DNA from: Actinophytocola sp963727495
Lineage (GTDB): Bacteria; Actinomycetota; Actinomycetes; Mycobacteriales; Pseudonocardiaceae
Length of the DNA stretch: 64,000 nucleotides
Direction: 5' to 3'
Assembly: GCA_963727495.1 (NCBI GenBank)
Contig: CAVSGQ010000021.1
Coordinates: forward strand, 186,001-250,000
The position numbers and the translations under genes are program-made. Each line of letters opens with the position of its first letter. Position 1 is the first letter of the stretch. The notes beneath the pieces were generated by a model, which worked only from the letters and a program-made list of their open reading frames with translations, was not told the DNA's origin and ran no database searches. Below are positions 30,972 to 40,008 of this stretch, one piece after another.

Positions 30972-32195
30972 CTACTCGGCCTCGCGCAGCAGGTCGCCCA
31001 TCCGCCGCACGCCGGTCGCCAGGTCATCGTCGCCCAGCGCGTAGGACAGCCGGAAGTAGCCCGGCGTGCCGAACGCCTCGCCCGGCACCACGGCGACCTC
31101 CGCGTGCTCCAGCACCAGCGCGGCCAGCTCGACGCTCGTCGAGGCCACCGAGCCGCGGATCTGCCTGCCCAGCAGCGAGCGCACCGACGGGTAGACGTAG
31201 AACGCGCCCTGCGGGGTCGGCACGTCGACGCCCGGGATCTCCGAGAGCAGCTTCACGATCGTGCGCCGCCGCCGGTCGAACGCCTCGCGCATCTCGTGCG
31301 CGGCGTCCAGCGGGCCGGTCACCGCGGCGAGCGCGGCCCGCTGCGACACGTTGGCCACGTTGGACGACAGGTGCGACTGCAGGTTCGCGGCCGCCTTCGT
31401 CACGTCCGCCGGGCTGATCATCCAGCCCACCCGCCAGCCGGTCATCGCGTAGGTCTTCGCCACGCCGTTGACCACGATGCAGGTGTCGGCCAGCTCCGGC
31501 ACCACGACCGGCATCGACGCGGCGGTCACGCCGTCGTAGGTGAGGTGCTCGTAGATCTCGTCGGTGATCACCCAGATGCCGTGCTCGACGGCCCACCGGC
31601 CGATCGCCTCGACCTGCTCGCGCGGGTACACCGCGCCGGTCGGGTTGGACGGCGAGCAGAACAGCAGGGCCTTCGTCCGCGGCGTGCGTGCCGCCTCCAG
31701 CTGCTCGACCGACGCGAGGTAGCCGCTGGACTCGTCGGTCGCCACCGGCACCGCGACGCCGCCGGCCAGGCCGATCGACTCGGGGTAGGTGGTCCAGTAC
31801 GGCGCGGGCAGCAGCACCTCGTCGCCCGGGTCGATGATCGTGGCGAACGCCTGGTACACGGCCTGCTTGCCGCCGTTGGTGACCAGCACCTGGTTCGCCG
31901 CCACCGGGTAGCCGCTGTCCCGCAGCGTCTTCGCCGCGACCGCCTCGCGCAGCTCGGGCAGGCCGGCCGCGGGCGTGTAGCGGTGGTTGCGCGGGTCGCG
32001 CGCCGCCTCGACGGCCGCCTCGACGATCGCGGGCGGGGTGGGGAAGTCCGGCTCGCCGGCACCGAAGCCGATCACCGGCCGGCCGGCCGCCTTGAGGGCC
32101 TTGGCCTTCGCGTCCACGGCGAGCGTGGCGGACTCGGCGATGCCGCCGATCCGGAGGGAGACACGACGCTTGGTGGGGACGGAGCTGTCAGCCAT
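30972..32195 (-). CDS. aspC: Pyridoxal-phosphate aminotransferase, aspartate type
   Basis: 407 residues, class I aminotransferase. GAGEPDFPTP binds substrate carboxylate, CSPSNPTGAVY and DEIYEHLTYDG are family blocks, the PLP Lys lies in NGVAKTYAMTGWRVGW, and the final Arg in YFRLSYALG. It converts aspartate and 2-oxoglutarate to oxaloacetate and glutamate. It is placed just upstream of tRNA-Trp/secE, as in other actinomycetes. Convergent with the IclR gene (stops 3 bp apart). Confidence 0.93.
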   Translation of the reverse strand: MADSSVPTKRRVSLRIGGIAESATLAVDAKAKALKAAGRPVIGFGAGEPDFPTPPAIVEAAVEAARDPRNHRYTPAAGLPELREAVAAKTLRDSGYPVAANQVLVTNGGKQAVYQAFATIIDPGDEVLLPAPYWTTYPESIGLAGGVAVPVATDESSGYLASVEQLEAARTPRTKALLFCSPSNPTGAVYPREQVEAIGRWAVEHGIWVITDEIYEHLTYDGVTAASMPVVVPELADTCIVVNGVAKTYAMTGWRVGWMISPADVTKAAANLQSHLSSNVANVSQRAALAAVTGPLDAAHEMREAFDRRRRTIVKLLSEIPGVDVPTPQGAFYVYPSVRSLLGRQIRGSVASTSVELAALVLEHAEVAVVPGEAFGTPGYFRLSYALGDDDLATGVRRMGDLLREAE

Positions 32196-32397
32196 GTCAC
32201 GATCGTCGCAGATCGGCCAATCGGATCAACAGGCGGCCGTGGGTGTTGTAGTGGAGGTGTTGGCGGGCGCGGTTGCGGGGCGATCCGGCCGTTGTCGTAC
32301 ACTCTTGAACTTGGAAGTTGACGATCTCACCCCACGCTGGACGGTGGGGTGGGTCTGATGCGTCCATGACCGTGCGGCCGAGTGATCGACTTCGCGG

Positions 32398-32470
<73 letters not shown>

Positions 32471-32512
32471 CGTCAGACGCAAGGTGCGGACCCATCGAGC
32501 GGAGGAACTGGC

Positions 32513-32989
32513 GTGGTTGACGACCGGGACAAGGAGCGGGACAAGGGACAGGAGCGCCCTTCTCGTCCGGTCACCGCCGCCGCGCGGCGTGAGCGCCGTG
32601 CGTCCGCTCGCCCTGCCGCGAGGAAGGACACGGCGCCCGCGGACGAGAAGTCGGCGTCGAAGTCGAGCAGGGCAGGCGGGGACAAGACCGACGACAAGCC
32701 GAAGGCGCGCGGCAAGGGCAAGGACGCGGACACCAGGCCCGCGCGTGGCGAGCACAAGGGGCGGCCGACGCCGAGCCGGGACCGCAAGGAGTCCAGGCCG
32801 TCGATCTTCGCGCGGATCTTCCGCTTCCTGCGTGAGGTGGTCGCCGAGCTCCGCAAGGTCATCTGGCCGACCCGCAAGCAAATGATCACGTACACGGCCG
32901 TCGTGTTGGTCTTCGTGGCCTTCATGGTCGCCCTGATCGCGGCGCTCGACCTGGGGCTGCACCAGGGCGTGAACTGGCTGTTCGGCTGA
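32513..32989 (+). CDS. secE: Preprotein translocase subunit SecE
   Basis: 158 residues from GTG 32513 with GGAGG seven bases upstream. The C-terminal third is SecE: FLREVVAELRKVIWPTRKQM, then one transmembrane helix (TYTAVVLVFVAFMVALIA). The first 95 residues are a charged Lys/Arg/Asp-rich extension, longer than in most bacteria. SecE clamps SecY in the translocon. Confidence 0.94.
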   Translation: MVDDRDKERDKGQERPSRPVTAAARRERRASARPAARKDTAPADEKSASKSSRAGGDKTDDKPKARGKGKDADTRPARGEHKGRPTPSRDRKESRPSIFARIFRFLREVVAELRKVIWPTRKQMITYTAVVLVFVAFMVALIAALDLGLHQGVNWLFG

Positions 32990-33060
32990 GCTGCGCCCCC
33001 GCGGGCGTGGCGGCAGAGTGGTCAGGGCACGTGATCGATGAAGGGAAGCGAGACCCAACA

Positions 33061-33990
33061 GTGAGCTCCGAGAACGGCGCTGCTGGCAGCCAGGAGCTGA
33101 CCAGCTTCAGCGGCGGTGTGGACCAGTACGAGGAGGCGGCGGCCGGGGAGCGGACCGACGCGCCGGCCGCGGCCGACGGCGCCGCCGAGGACGAGGACGC
33201 CACCGCCGCCGACACCGCGATCACCGACGCCGACCCCGCGACCGACGCCACGACCGACGCCGAGACCGACGCCGAGACCGACGCGGACACCGAGGCCACC
33301 GAGGAAGCCGCCGAGGACACCGAGGACTCCGCCGAGGACACCGAGGACTCCGCGGAGGGGGAGGCCGAGGCCGAGGAGGCCGACCCGGTCGCCGAGATGC
33401 GCGACGCGCTGCGCCGCGCGCCCGGCGAGTGGTACGTCGTGCACTCCTACGCCGGCTACGAGAACAAGGTCAAGACCAACCTGGAGACCCGCATCCAGAC
33501 CCTGGACATGGAGGACTACATCTTCCAGGTCGAGGTGCCGACGGAAGAGGTCACCGAGATCAAGAACGGGCAGCGCAAGCAGGTCCAGCGCAAGGTGCTG
33601 CCCGGCTACATCCTCGTGCGGATGGACCTCAACGACGCCTCGTGGTCCGCGGTGCGCAACACCCCGGGTGTCACCGGCTTCGTCGGCGCGACGTCCAAGC
33701 CGTCGCCGCTGACCATCGACGAGGTACTGAAGTTCCTCCTCCCGCAGGTGGAGGAGGCCAAACCGGCAGCGTCGGGCAAGGGAGCGGCGACTGCGCCGGC
33801 CAAGGGCCCGGTCGTGGAGGTGGACTTCGAGGTCGGCGAGTCGGTCACCGTCATGGACGGCCCGTTCGCCACGCTCCCCGCCACGATCAGCGAGGTCAAC
33901 GCCGACGGCCAGAAGCTGAAGGTCCTGGTGTCGATCTTCGGCCGGGAGACCCCGGTCGAGCTGTCGTTCAGCCAGGTCTCCAAGATCTGA
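33061..33990 (+). CDS. nusG: Transcription termination/antitermination factor NusG
   Basis: 309 residues from GTG 33061. The NGN domain starts near residue 122 (EWYVVHSYAGYENKVKTNLE) and the KOW domain near 260 (VTVMDGPFATLPATI, ending ELSFSQVSKI). The first 115 residues are an acidic Ala/Asp/Glu/Thr tract, extended in part by a perfect 21-bp tandem duplication (33310-33330 and 33331-33351, AEDTEDS twice). A linker of about 20 residues separates NGN and KOW. NusG couples RNA polymerase to Rho or the ribosome. Confidence 0.95.
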   Translation: MSSENGAAGSQELTSFSGGVDQYEEAAAGERTDAPAAADGAAEDEDATAADTAITDADPATDATTDAETDAETDADTEATEEAAEDTEDSAEDTEDSAEGEAEAEEADPVAEMRDALRRAPGEWYVVHSYAGYENKVKTNLETRIQTLDMEDYIFQVEVPTEEVTEIKNGQRKQVQRKVLPGYILVRMDLNDASWSAVRNTPGVTGFVGATSKPSPLTIDEVLKFLLPQVEEAKPAASGKGAATAPAKGPVVEVDFEVGESVTVMDGPFATLPATISEVNADGQKLKVLVSIFGRETPVELSFSQVSKI

Positions 33991-34053
33991 CCGGGCGGAG
34001 CTTGCGGAGCGCGCATCGACAGAGTTGCCGAGAGAAGACAGAGCAGGGAAGAC

Positions 34054-34488
34054 ATGCCACCCAAGAAGAAGAAGAAGCTGTCCGCGATCATCAAGTTGCA
34101 GATCACGGCAGGCCAGGCCAACCCGGCGCCCCCCGTGGGTCCGGCGCTGGGCCAGCACGGCGTCAACATCATGGAGTTCTGCAAGGCCTACAACGCCGCC
34201 ACCGAGTCGCAGCGCGGCAACGTGGTGCCGGTCGAGATCTCCGTGTACGAGGACCGCTCGTTCGACTTCAAGCTCAAGACCCCGCCGGCGGCGAAGCTGC
34301 TGCTGAAGGCCGCGGGCGTGGACAAGGGCAGCGGCGAGCCGCACCGCAACAAGGTCGGCAAGGTGACCTGGGACCAGGTGCGGGAGATCGCCGAGCAGAA
34401 GAAGACCGACCTCAACGCCAACGACGTCGACCAGGCAGCCAAGATCATCGCCGGCACCGCCCGGTCGATGGGCATCACGGTCGAGTAG
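34054..34488 (+). CDS. rplK: 50S ribosomal protein L11
   Basis: 144 residues. KKLSAIIKLQITAGQANPAP and GPALGQHGVNIMEFCKAYN are the L11 signature; the C-terminal domain binds 23S rRNA at the GTPase centre. It follows nusG by 63 bp and precedes rplA. Confidence 0.97.
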   Translation: MPPKKKKKLSAIIKLQITAGQANPAPPVGPALGQHGVNIMEFCKAYNAATESQRGNVVPVEISVYEDRSFDFKLKTPPAAKLLLKAAGVDKGSGEPHRNKVGKVTWDQVREIAEQKKTDLNANDVDQAAKIIAGTARSMGITVE

Positions 34489-34551
34489 ACCGTTCGAGAA
34501 CGCGTGGGAGAGCCAGCGCTGGCTCGTGACCACTGACCTAAGGAACGAATG

Positions 34552-35271
34552 ATGGCAAAGCGCAGCAAGGCCTACCGTCAGGCCGCCGAGCTGATCGACC
34601 GTGAGCGGCTGTACTCGCCGCTCGAGGCGGCGAAGCTCGCCAAGGAGACCACCAAGGTGAAGCTGGACGCGACCGTCGAGGTGGCGATCCGGCTGGGTGT
34701 CGACCCCCGCAAGGCCGACCAGATGGTGCGCGGCACGGTGAACCTGCCGCACGGCACCGGCAAGACCGCGCGTGTGATCGTGTTCGCCACCGGTGACAAG
34801 GCCAACGAGGCCATCGCCGCGGGTGCGGACGAGGTCGGCGCCGAGGACCTGATCGAGCGTATCCAGGGTGGCTGGCTCGACTTCGACGCGGCGATCGCGA
34901 CCCCCGACCAGATGGCGAAGGTCGGCCGCATCGCGCGCATCCTCGGCCCGCGTGGCCTGATGCCGAACCCGAAGACCGGCACCGTGACGCCGGACGTCGC
35001 CAAGGCCGTCGCCGACATCAAGGGCGGCAAGATCAACTTCCGGGTGGACAAGCAGTCCAACCTGCACCTGGTGATCGGCAAGTCGTCGTTCGAGACCGAG
35101 AAGCTGGTCGAGAACTACGCCGCCGCGCTGGACGAGGTGCTGCGGGCCAAGCCGTCCGCCGCGAAGGGCCGGTACCTGAAGAAGGTCACCTTCTCCACGA
35201 CGATGGGCCCGGGCATCCCGGTGGACCCGGCGCGCACCCGGAACATGCTGGCCGACGAGCAGACGGTCTGA
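34552..35271 (+). CDS. rplA: 50S ribosomal protein L1
   Basis: 239 residues. ATG 34552 is preferred (AKRSKAYR start) over the adjacent ATG 34549. IRLGVDPRKADQMVRGTVNLP and GPRGLMPNPKTGTVTPDV are L1 signatures. L1 forms the ribosomal L1 stalk and represses its own operon in many bacteria. Strong terminator follows. Confidence 0.97.
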   Translation: MAKRSKAYRQAAELIDRERLYSPLEAAKLAKETTKVKLDATVEVAIRLGVDPRKADQMVRGTVNLPHGTGKTARVIVFATGDKANEAIAAGADEVGAEDLIERIQGGWLDFDAAIATPDQMAKVGRIARILGPRGLMPNPKTGTVTPDVAKAVADIKGGKINFRVDKQSNLHLVIGKSSFETEKLVENYAAALDEVLRAKPSAAKGRYLKKVTFSTTMGPGIPVDPARTRNMLADEQTV

Positions 35272-35288
35272 GCACACCGAGCACGAAA

Positions 35289-35320
35289 CGGCGCCCCCGG
35301 GACAGGTCCCGGGGGCGCCG
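35289..35320 (+). terminator. Intrinsic terminator of the secE-rplA operon
   Basis: CGGCGCCCCCGGGA and TCCCGGGGGCGCCG form a perfect hairpin with a CAGG loop, 17 bp after the rplA stop. Confidence 0.85.
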
Positions 35321-35344
35321 TCGTTCGCCGGTCTCCTCTCGGGG

Positions 35345-36271
35345 TCAGCCGATCGTGGCGCCCGTCGCGGCCAGCGCGGTGGTGACCGGCTGGAAGAACG
35401 TGACGCCGCCGTTGGTGCAGTCGCCGCTGCCGCCGGAGGTCAGGCCGACCGCGCTGCCGTCCTCGGTGAACAGCGAGCCGCCGCTGTCGCCGGGCTCGGC
35501 GCACACGTCGGTCTGGATGAGGCCGGTGACGGTGCCCTCGGGGTAGGTCACCGTGGCGTTCAGGCCGGTGACCGCGCCGTCGTGCAGGCCGGTGGTGCTG
35601 CCCATGCGGAACACCTGCTCGCCCTCCTGGGCCTCGGCCGCGTCGTTGATCGCGACGAGCTGGCCGCCGCCGATGTCGACCGCGCTCGGCGCCTCGGTGG
35701 CCGGGTCGTCGTAGGTGACGAGCGAGAAGTCACCGTCGCCGGGGAAGGTCGCCTGGGTCACGGTGGCGATCGGCGCGCCGCCCTGGGTGTCCGACCATTG
35801 GTCGAACGCGACGCCGCAGTGGCCGGCCGTCAGGAACGCCGGGGCGCCGTCGGCCGTGGTGACGTTGAAGCCGAGCGAGCAGCGGGCACCGTCGGCGAAG
35901 ATCGCGTCGCCGCCCTCGACGAACAGCCGGAACTCGCCCGGTGCCCGCTCGAGCGTGGCCACGCCCTCGCCCATGGAGTCCACCGTCTCCTGGAGGCTGT
36001 CCCACTCGTGGGAGTCGATGGTGCTGTCCGCGAGCACCTCGATCCGGTGCGTCCGCGGATCGACCGACCACGCGGTGCCCGGCATGCGCGCCTCGTCCCA
36101 CAGCATGTCCGTGCCGGCCCGCAACGTGTCGGCGCTCACCCGCGGGGTGTCCGACCGCGTGTCCGAGGCGTACGCCTGCGGCAGCGTGACGGCGAGGGCA
36201 GCGACCGCGATGGCTCCGGCGCCGGCTATCAGTATCTTCTTCTTCGATACGCCTCGATGTTTGGCGCGCAA
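35345..36271 (-). CDS. Streptogrisin-like secreted serine protease (S1 family)
   Basis: 308 residues from TTG 36271, chosen because AAGGAGG lies eight bases upstream and the basic-hydrophobic signal peptide (KKKILIAGAGAIAVAALAVT) then starts at the usual distance. A propeptide precedes the catalytic domain. Triad: His in LTAGHCGVAF, Asp in GDFSLVTYDD, Ser in EPGDSGGSLF. Paired Cys flank His and Ser. This is the alpha-lytic/streptogrisin type, a secreted broad-specificity protease. Convergent with rplA across the terminator. Confidence 0.92.
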   Translation of the reverse strand: MRAKHRGVSKKKILIAGAGAIAVAALAVTLPQAYASDTRSDTPRVSADTLRAGTDMLWDEARMPGTAWSVDPRTHRIEVLADSTIDSHEWDSLQETVDSMGEGVATLERAPGEFRLFVEGGDAIFADGARCSLGFNVTTADGAPAFLTAGHCGVAFDQWSDTQGGAPIATVTQATFPGDGDFSLVTYDDPATEAPSAVDIGGGQLVAINDAAEAQEGEQVFRMGSTTGLHDGAVTGLNATVTYPEGTVTGLIQTDVCAEPGDSGGSLFTEDGSAVGLTSGGSGDCTNGGVTFFQPVTTALAATGATIG

Positions 36272-36395
36272 CTCCCCGACCTCCTTGGCTCGGCACTCAT
36301 GTGGAATGGGGCCAACCGTGTATACGGAGATCGGGTGGTCACGGTTCATGCTCGACTCGATCACGGATTGTCACGCGATCGGTGTGGCGGCCGTT

Positions 36396-37283
36396 TCAGC
36401 TGGTAGGGGCGGCCGTCGGCGCCTGTCCACAATTTTCCGGTTCGTTGTCGTGCCGGGTGACGATCCACTGCCCGCCCACCGAGTTCTCGATCCTGCTCAC
36501 CGTGAGCAGGCCCAGCCGGGGGCCGCCGGTGACCTCCAGCTCGCAGGAGCTGACCGGGACGGTGTCGGTGGTGGGGTGGGTGTTCACCGTCGGCGGGAAC
36601 CGCGGGTTGGCGTACTCGGACTTCTGGCCGGGCGTCACCTGGGCGTTGAGGCGGTCGACGATCTGCTCGCAGGTGCCGCCCAGGCCGGAGAAGTGGTCGG
36701 CGAACTCGGCCCGGGCCTGCTCGGTGAACCGGCCGCACGCGCTCGTCGGGTCGTCCTGGGCGATGTCGTCGTAGATCTTCTGCACGGCGTTGCGCGGGTC
36801 GGTCTCGTAGATCAGGTTCGTCTCGGCCTTGCCGCCGCCGATCTCGTGCGCGGGCGGCTGCTCGGGCGGACCGCCGAGGAAGTGGTCGATCGCGAGGTAG
36901 CCGGCGCCGATCAGGACCAGCGCGACGATCGCCGCGGTGACCAGCTTGCCGGCGAGCGAGCGCAGCGCCCGCTGCCAGGCCGGCCGGCGCTTGGGCGGCG
37001 GACCCCACGGCTGCAGGAAGCCGGGCGGTGGCGGCGTGCCCTGCTCGAAACCCTGGTCCTGCTGCCGGCGCATCAGCTCCTGGAACTGCTGGAACTGCTG
37101 GAACTGGCGCACCGCCTCCGGATCGATGGGCGGGACGGGCGGGGGCGGGGGCGCCGGCTGGTTCGGCTGCCGAACGGACAGCTCGCCGCCGGGCGCGGGC
37201 AGACCGGCCGGCGGCGTGCGCTGCTCCTCGCCCTCCGGGGTGCCGGGTGGCGGGTGCTCGTTGTCGGCCACGGGCTCCATCAT
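36396..37283 (-). CDS. Pro-rich membrane-anchored protein
   Basis: 295 residues. A Pro/Gln-rich cytosolic N-terminus (QFQQFQQFQELMRRQQ) precedes one membrane helix (LVTAAIVALVLIGAGYLAI) at about 115-133, then an outer domain with four Cys. The outer domain (NAVQKIYDDIAQDDPTSACG) resembles the small secreted domains of actinobacterial proteins with NTF2-like or DUF4878-like folds; the function is unknown. Divergent from the rplJ leader. Confidence 0.75.
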   Translation of the reverse strand: MMEPVADNEHPPPGTPEGEEQRTPPAGLPAPGGELSVRQPNQPAPPPPPVPPIDPEAVRQFQQFQQFQELMRRQQDQGFEQGTPPPPGFLQPWGPPPKRRPAWQRALRSLAGKLVTAAIVALVLIGAGYLAIDHFLGGPPEQPPAHEIGGGKAETNLIYETDPRNAVQKIYDDIAQDDPTSACGRFTEQARAEFADHFSGLGGTCEQIVDRLNAQVTPGQKSEYANPRFPPTVNTHPTTDTVPVSSCELEVTGGPRLGLLTVSRIENSVGGQWIVTRHDNEPENCGQAPTAAPTS

Positions 37284-37361
37284 GCCGTGCTCGCCCGCAT
37301 GCGAAAGGTCACGGGGGGAGCCGATGTGGGGTGTGCGGCGGGCACACCGTATCCTTGTCCG

Positions 37362-37541
37362 TGGTTCTACCGAAGACCGCTGGTCTCCGCCCCGGCAACG
37401 GGACGGACGAAGGCCCCGCCGAGACGCGGGCGGCCCGCGCAGGAGAACGAGGTCCGAGCGCGCACGCGCTCGTCACGCCCCGTGCTGCTGCGCCGGGGCG
37501 TTCGTCGTCTCCAGGGGTTCTCACCGGCGGTGCAACGCCAC
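37362..37541 (+). promoter_or_regulatory. Ribosomal protein L10 leader RNA
   Basis: The region before rplJ has the actinobacterial L10 leader layout: CCGAAGACCGCTGGT near its 5' end, a GC-rich paired middle, and CGCAGGAG followed by a long hairpin before the binding site. In this class, L10-L12 binds the leader to repress rplJL. Identified by pattern and position only. Confidence 0.65.
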
Positions 37542-37555
37542 GAGAGGAGGCGACC

Positions 37556-38098
37556 ATGGCAAGGCCAGACAAGGTCGAGGCGGTCACCGAGATCGCGGAC
37601 CGGTTCCGCAACAGCTCGGCAGCCGTTGTCACCGAGTACAGCGGTCTCTCCGTGTCCCAGCTGACGACCCTGCGTCGCGCTCTCGGCACGGGTGCGACCT
37701 ACCGCGTCGCGAAGAACACCCTCGTCAAGCGCGCCGCCGAGAAGGCCGAGATCGAGGGCCTCGAGGCCCTGTTCGTCGGCCCGACCGCGATCGCGTTCGT
37801 CGAGGGTGAGCCGGTCGATGCGGCGAAGGCCCTGCGCGACTTCGCCAAGGAGCACAAGGGCCTCGTCATCAAGGGCGGCTACATGGACGGCCGCCCGCTC
37901 ACGGTCGACGAGGTCAACCAGATCGCCGACCTCGACTCCCGCGAGGTGCTGCTCGCCAAGCTGGCGGGCGCCATGAAGGGCAACCTCACGAAGGCGGCCG
38001 GCCTCTTCGCCGCGCCCGCCTCGCAGGTCGCCCGCCTGGCCGCGGCACTGCAGGACAAGAAGGCATCAGCCGAGCAGGCGGCCCCCGCCGAGAGCTGA
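37556..38098 (+). CDS. rplJ: 50S ribosomal protein L10
   Basis: 180 residues from ATG 37556 with GAGAGGAGG five bases upstream. ARPDKVEAVTEIADRFRNSS and EYSGLSVSQLTTLRRAL are L10 features; the C-terminal helix binds L7/L12 dimers. Confidence 0.97.
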   Translation: MARPDKVEAVTEIADRFRNSSAAVVTEYSGLSVSQLTTLRRALGTGATYRVAKNTLVKRAAEKAEIEGLEALFVGPTAIAFVEGEPVDAAKALRDFAKEHKGLVIKGGYMDGRPLTVDEVNQIADLDSREVLLAKLAGAMKGNLTKAAGLFAAPASQVARLAAALQDKKASAEQAAPAES

Positions 38099-38128
38099 CC
38101 GACCCCACTTCAGAAAGGAAACGCCGTC

Positions 38129-38524
38129 ATGGCGAAGCTGAGCACCGACGAGCTGCTCGACGCGTTCAAGGAGATGACGCTGCTCGAGCTCTCGGACTTC
38201 GTGAAGCAGTTCGAGGAGACCTTCGACGTCACCGCCGCCGCCCCCGTGGCCATGGCCGTCCCGGGCGCCGTCGCCGGTGGTGACGGTGGCGCGGCCGCCG
38301 TCGAGGAGCAGGACGAGTTCGACGTCGTCCTCGAGTCGGCCGGTGAGAAGAAGATCCAGGTCATCAAGGTCGTCCGCGAGGTCGTCTCCGGGCTGGGCCT
38401 CAAGGAGGCCAAGGAGCTGGTCGAGGCCGCTCCCAAGCCCGTCCTGGAGAAGGTCGCCAAGGAGGCCGCCGACGCCGCCAAGGAGAAGCTGGAGGCCGCC
38501 GGCGCGTCCGTCTCCCTCAAGTGA
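38129..38524 (+). CDS. rplL: 50S ribosomal protein L7/L12
   Basis: 131 residues. N-terminal dimerisation helices, an Ala/Pro/Gly hinge and the conserved C-terminal domain (KIQVIKVVREVVSGLGLKEA) recruit translation GTPases. Stop is followed by a strong terminator. Confidence 0.98.
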   Translation: MAKLSTDELLDAFKEMTLLELSDFVKQFEETFDVTAAAPVAMAVPGAVAGGDGGAAAVEEQDEFDVVLESAGEKKIQVIKVVREVVSGLGLKEAKELVEAAPKPVLEKVAKEAADAAKEKLEAAGASVSLK

Positions 38525-38551
38525 CGGCACGCTGAGCGACCCACGCGAACA

Positions 38552-38592
38552 CGACGAGGGCCGGCACCCACCACGGGTGCCGGCCCTCGTCG
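38552..38592 (+). terminator. Intrinsic terminator of rplJL
   Basis: CGACGAGGGCCGGCACCC pairs perfectly over 18 bp with GGGTGCCGGCCCTCGTCG around a 5-nt loop. Confidence 0.9.
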
Positions 38593-38665
38593 CGTCCTCC
38601 GGCGGGAATCCCCCGACCGCGTGCACGGTGGGTGACTGACTACCTTCGCGGGACATCGGTGGCCA

Positions 38666-38682
38666 ACTGGGCAGTAACCAGT
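38666..38682. promoter_or_regulatory. Short inverted repeat upstream of the mce ATPase gene
   Basis: ACTGG-GCAGTAA-CCAGT lies 51 bp before the ATPase start. Small imperfect operators of this size serve GntR/FadR- or TetR-type mce regulators, but five-base arms can occur by chance. Confidence 0.3.
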
Positions 38683-38732
38683 GGGGACTGCGCTCGTTGC
38701 ACCAGAGTGACACCCCAGATGCAGGAGGTTCG

Positions 38733-39893
38733 ATGGGCGCCGAGGTGGTCGTCGAGGGCCTGACGAAGTCCTTCGGCCGGCAGACCATCTGGCGGGACGT
38801 CACGCTCACGCTGCCCTCCGGAGAGGTCAGCGTGATGCTCGGCCCGTCCGGTACCGGCAAGTCGGTCTTCCTCAAGTCCATGATCGGCCTGCTCAAGCCG
38901 GACCGCGGCCGGTGCGTGGTCAACGGCGTGGACATCGTCACCTGCTCGGAGCACAAGCTCTACGAGACCCGCAAGCTGTTCGGCGTGCTGTTCCAGGACG
39001 GCGCGCTGTTCGGCTCGATGAACCTCTACGACAACGTGGCCTTCCCGCTGCGCGAGCACACCAGGAAGTCCGAGGCGGAGATCCGCCGGATCGTGCTCGA
39101 GAAGCTCGACATGACCGGCCTGGCCGGTGCGGAGCGCAAGCTTCCCGGCGAGATCTCCGGCGGCATGCGCAAGCGCGCCGGCCTGGCCCGCGCGCTGGTG
39201 CTGGACCCCGAGATCATCCTGTGCGACGAGCCGGACTCCGGCCTGGACCCGGTGCGCACGTCCTACATCTCGCAGCTGCTGATCGACCTGAACGCGCAGA
39301 TCGACGCGACGATCCTGATCGTCTCGCACAACATCAACCTGGCCAGGACCGTGCCGGACAACATCGGCATGCTGTTCCGCCGCGAGCTGGTCATGTTCGG
39401 GCCCCGCGAGGTGCTGCTGACCAGCGAGGAGCCGGTGGTCAAGCAGTTCCTCAACGGCAGCCGCATCGGCCCGATCGGCATGTCCGAGGAGAAGGACCAG
39501 GCCACGATGGAGGCCGAGCAGGCGCACGTGGAGGCCGGCCACCACGACGGCGGCACCGACGACGTGCGCGGCGTCGTGCCGCAGATCGAGCCGACGCCCG
39601 GGCTGCCGGAGCGGCAGGGCGTGCGCCGCCGCAAGGACCGCGTCATGTCGATCATCGGCACCCTGCCGCCGGCCGCCCGCGAGGGCATCATCGAGTCGCT
39701 CACCCCGCAGGAGCGCGACCGCTACGGCGTGCGCGCGCACCACCTCGCCGCGGCCGGCTCGTTCCGGCCGAGCCCACGCCCGCGCACCCAGGAATGGGCG
39801 CCCGCCGAGGGCGACCTGGCCGAGGACGTGGCGAGACTGCCGAGATCCGACTGGCGCAACGACTCGCCATCCGGTTCCGGAGACGGCACATGA
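38733..39893 (+). CDS. mkl: Mce/Mla-type ABC transporter ATP-binding protein
   Basis: 386 residues from ATG 38733 (AGGAGG upstream). Walker A GPSGTGKS at 37-44, signature LPGEISGGMRKRAGLARAL, Walker B IILCDEPDSGLDP. The first 250 residues match MlaF/MceG; a further 130 residues form a C-terminal extension with charged and Arg/Pro-rich parts, present in mycobacterial Mkl too. It powers the Mce lipid importer encoded next. Its place between rplL and rpoB is the same as mkl in Mycobacterium tuberculosis. Confidence 0.93.
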   Translation: MGAEVVVEGLTKSFGRQTIWRDVTLTLPSGEVSVMLGPSGTGKSVFLKSMIGLLKPDRGRCVVNGVDIVTCSEHKLYETRKLFGVLFQDGALFGSMNLYDNVAFPLREHTRKSEAEIRRIVLEKLDMTGLAGAERKLPGEISGGMRKRAGLARALVLDPEIILCDEPDSGLDPVRTSYISQLLIDLNAQIDATILIVSHNINLARTVPDNIGMLFRRELVMFGPREVLLTSEEPVVKQFLNGSRIGPIGMSEEKDQATMEAEQAHVEAGHHDGGTDDVRGVVPQIEPTPGLPERQGVRRRKDRVMSIIGTLPPAAREGIIESLTPQERDRYGVRAHHLAAAGSFRPSPRPRTQEWAPAEGDLAEDVARLPRSDWRNDSPSGSGDGT

Positions 39894-39904
39894 CACCGTC
39901 CCCA

Positions 39905-40008
39905 CCGCACCCAAGGGGAACGGGACGCAACTCAGCCACAAGTACGTCCGGAGCCGAACGGTCCCGACCCGACGCGACCAAGGGTTTGAATTCCGGGGAG
40001 GCGGAACG
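39905..40008 (+). promoter_or_regulatory. Conserved leader element, copy B (putative cis-acting RNA)
   Basis: A 104-nt element filling the gap between the ATPase stop and the yrbEA start, homologous to 555-661 on the other strand. CCGCACCC (39905-39912) can pair with GGGGAGGCGG (39995-40004), which contains the yrbEA Shine-Dalgarno. CGGGAC and GTCCCG inside the element (from 39921 and 39960) can form a perfect 6-bp stem. Confidence 0.55.
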
